A DNA stretch of 7,053 nt from an uncultured Eubacteriales bacterium (GTDB lineage: Bacteria; Bacillota; Clostridia; Oscillospirales; CAG-272). Below, one piece after another: positions 5,781 to 7,053 of this stretch. Each line of letters opens with the position of its first letter. Within the stretch, counting starts at the first letter, position 1. Below the pieces are notes generated by a model, which saw only the letters and a program-made list of their open reading frames with translations, did no database searches and was not told where the DNA came from. The stretch spans positions 1 to 7,053 of the forward strand of contig CAKSEM010000074.1 of the NCBI GenBank assembly GCA_934446485.1, written 5' to 3'. The translations under genes and the position numbers were made by a program.

Positions 5781-7053
5781 TTAGCTTACCGGAATCACAC
5801 CGACGAATCTCGTGAGCATTACAGCTACCTGAGCACGGGTCGCTCTGCCGTCCGGATCGATCATGTCTCTGCCGTCGGACATCTTGTTTCCTGTGATGAT
5901 ACCGCATCCGACCGCCCACTTGATCGCATCGACTGCATAATCGCTCACCGCATCACCGTCGGGGAACTTGGCAAGATCAGCGTCAACATCGCCAAAGTTA
6001 TACTTCTTATAATCGGAGTATCTCTTGAGGAGCGTTGCGATCTGCTCGCGGGTCACCGAGTCGTTAGGAGCAAACCTTGTCGGAGCGACGCCGTTAACGA
6101 TCTCGTTCTCAGCTGCCCAAAGAACAGCCTCTCTGAACCAGTCATCTTCGCCGACATCGTCGAATTTAGCCGTATAAGCGACCTTTTCAGAGCCCTCAAG
6201 TCTCCACAGAAGCGTCACAAACTCAGCTCTCGTCATGGTGTTATCCGGTCTGAATTCGCCGTTCTCGTAACCCTTCATGATAGCGGAACCGTCGATCTCC
6301 GTACGCATAACGTAGCGGAGTGCGTCGCTGTACCAAGTATCGTCCTTAACATCCGGGAACACCTCGGATGGCTTCTTGAGACGCTCGGTCTCATCAGCCT
6401 TGACCTGCCCGCCGCAGCCCTCAAGCTCGCAGGCATATATCGAATATCCGCCCTCTTCCTCTGTCGGTTCGACAGTTTTAATGAACGCACCCTTCGTATG
6501 AGGAGACTTAGGTCCTTTTTCCTCGCCGCAGACGCACTCATACCAGTGACCGTCATCGTCAAACTTAACTACATTCAGCACATGCTCATGACCGCCGATC
6601 TCGGGTCTTGTGGTGTAAACCAAAGCACCGTCCTTCTCGATCGAATAGAGCGCATAGAAGGTGATATCGTCGGAAACAGTGTAAGAAGCACCGGCCTCAA
6701 AGGTCTCCGGCTTCTCCGTAACATTGTATACCGCAGAGGTGACCCAGCCTAGAAAGCTGAAGCCTTCAACGCCCTCGCCCTCGTGATCCTTCAGTATGTA
6801 ATCACCGGGAATTGCGCTGTCGGTCGTCCTGGTTCCGTTATCGTCGTAGGTCACAGTCTTGGGACCGTTCTGAGTAAGGAACTCATCGGAAATGATGCCC
6901 TTACCCTTCTCGGGATGCGTGATCTTCTTCCACTCAGCCATGAATCCGCCGTCACCGATCGAGACTGCGTATGCCTTGTTTCCTTCACCATACTTGCCTT
7001 CACCACCGGCGACGCTCGTGAAGTCATAATAGACCATCTCGCCCGCCTTTGGT
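5781..7053 (-). CDS. S-layer homology (SLH) domain surface protein, C-terminal part (5' end outside window)
   Basis: 423 codons plus stop are visible and the frame is open through the window's right edge. There is no signal peptide, so this is the C-terminal part of a longer secreted protein; the internal ATG at 7037 is not a convincing start. Numbering from that Met, residues 88-132 form an InlB/Flg_new-type repeat (FLGWVT, then YTVSDDITFYALYSI). Residues 149-216 form a module with His150/152/164 and cysteines C168, C170, C203 and C208, like the short Cys modules seen in clostridial wall proteins. Three SLH domains follow at about 226-282, 290-340 and 355-413, each with a TRAE-like motif (TRAE 269, TREQ 329, TRAQ 400). 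SLH domains bind pyruvylated secondary wall polymers and anchor the protein non-covalently to the cell wall. Only 2 of 20 Ile codons are ATA by my count, a bias consistent with high expression. Ligand or enzymatic role is not visible. Confidence 0.93.
   Translation of the reverse strand, partial: PKAGEMVYYDFTSVAGGEGKYGEGNKAYAVSIGDGGFMAEWKKITHPEKGKGIISDEFLTQNGPKTVTYDDNGTRTTDSAIPGDYILKDHEGEGVEGFSFLGWVTSAVYNVTEKPETFEAGASYTVSDDITFYALYSIEKDGALVYTTRPEIGGHEHVLNVVKFDDDGHWYECVCGEEKGPKSPHTKGAFIKTVEPTEEEGGYSIYACELEGCGGQVKADETERLKKPSEVFPDVKDDTWYSDALRYVMRTEIDGSAIMKGYENGEFRPDNTMTRAEFVTLLWRLEGSEKVAYTAKFDDVGEDDWFREAVLWAAENEIVNGVAPTRFAPNDSVTREQIATLLKRYSDYKKYNFGDVDADLAKFPDGDAVSDYAVDAIKWAVGCGIITGNKMSDGRDMIDPDGRATRAQVAVMLTRFVGVIPVS

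Noticed and set aside
5420..5815. 131-codon plus-strand frame in the region after the lipoprotein gene
   Set aside because: No ribosome site, no recognisable domain, and it reads through a palindrome and the SLH-gene terminator. Best explained as a chance open frame.
5598..6752. 384-codon plus-strand open frame
   Set aside because: It is antisense to the SLH-domain gene, whose domains and terminator are unmistakable. It shows no recognisable motif and runs through the terminator.

Overview
The window looks like chromosomal DNA of a Gram-positive, Clostridia-like member of the Bacillota. The signs are a lipobox lipoprotein, a cell-surface protein with three SLH domains, an AzlCD exporter, strong GGAGG-type ribosome binding sites and a U-tailed intrinsic terminator. 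It is moderately GC-rich by eye. I cannot name a genus from the sequence alone.

Layout. The left two thirds (1-4758) is one minus-strand operon, read right to left: alr (alanine racemase), metH (cobalamin-dependent methionine synthase, short form), azlC and azlD (the two subunits of a branched-chain amino-acid exporter; azlD is cut by the window edge). The genes are packed: 16 bp between alr and metH, a 14-bp metH/azlC overlap, and 53 bp with a stop-codon hairpin between azlC and azlD. A sigma-A-type promoter with a short leader sits just upstream of alr. No riboswitch fits in that leader or ahead of metH. Divergently, 4892-5416 encodes a small predicted lipoprotein of unknown function on the plus strand. 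A 364-bp gene-free stretch follows (5417-5780). It holds several hairpins, including a perfect 12-bp-arm palindrome, and the intrinsic terminator of the last gene. That gene (5781-7053, minus strand, 5' end outside the window) is the C-terminal part of a large surface protein with an InlB-type (Flg_new) repeat, a cysteine-containing module and three SLH domains.

How the genes fit together. Alr supplies D-alanine for peptidoglycan and MetH makes methionine from homocysteine. AzlCD belongs to the family that includes the Corynebacterium BrnFE exporter of branched-chain amino acids and methionine. The tight metH-azlC coupling therefore raises the possibility that this AzlCD moves methionine. The lipoprotein and SLH protein are envelope proteins with no evident link to the operon apart from position.

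I see no mobile element, CRISPR array, tRNA, rRNA or clear novel multi-gene system. The points most worth a second look are the in-frame 15-bp minisatellite in the MetH linker, the missing MetH reactivation domain, the metH-azlCD coupling, and the unexplained hairpins between the lipoprotein and SLH genes.
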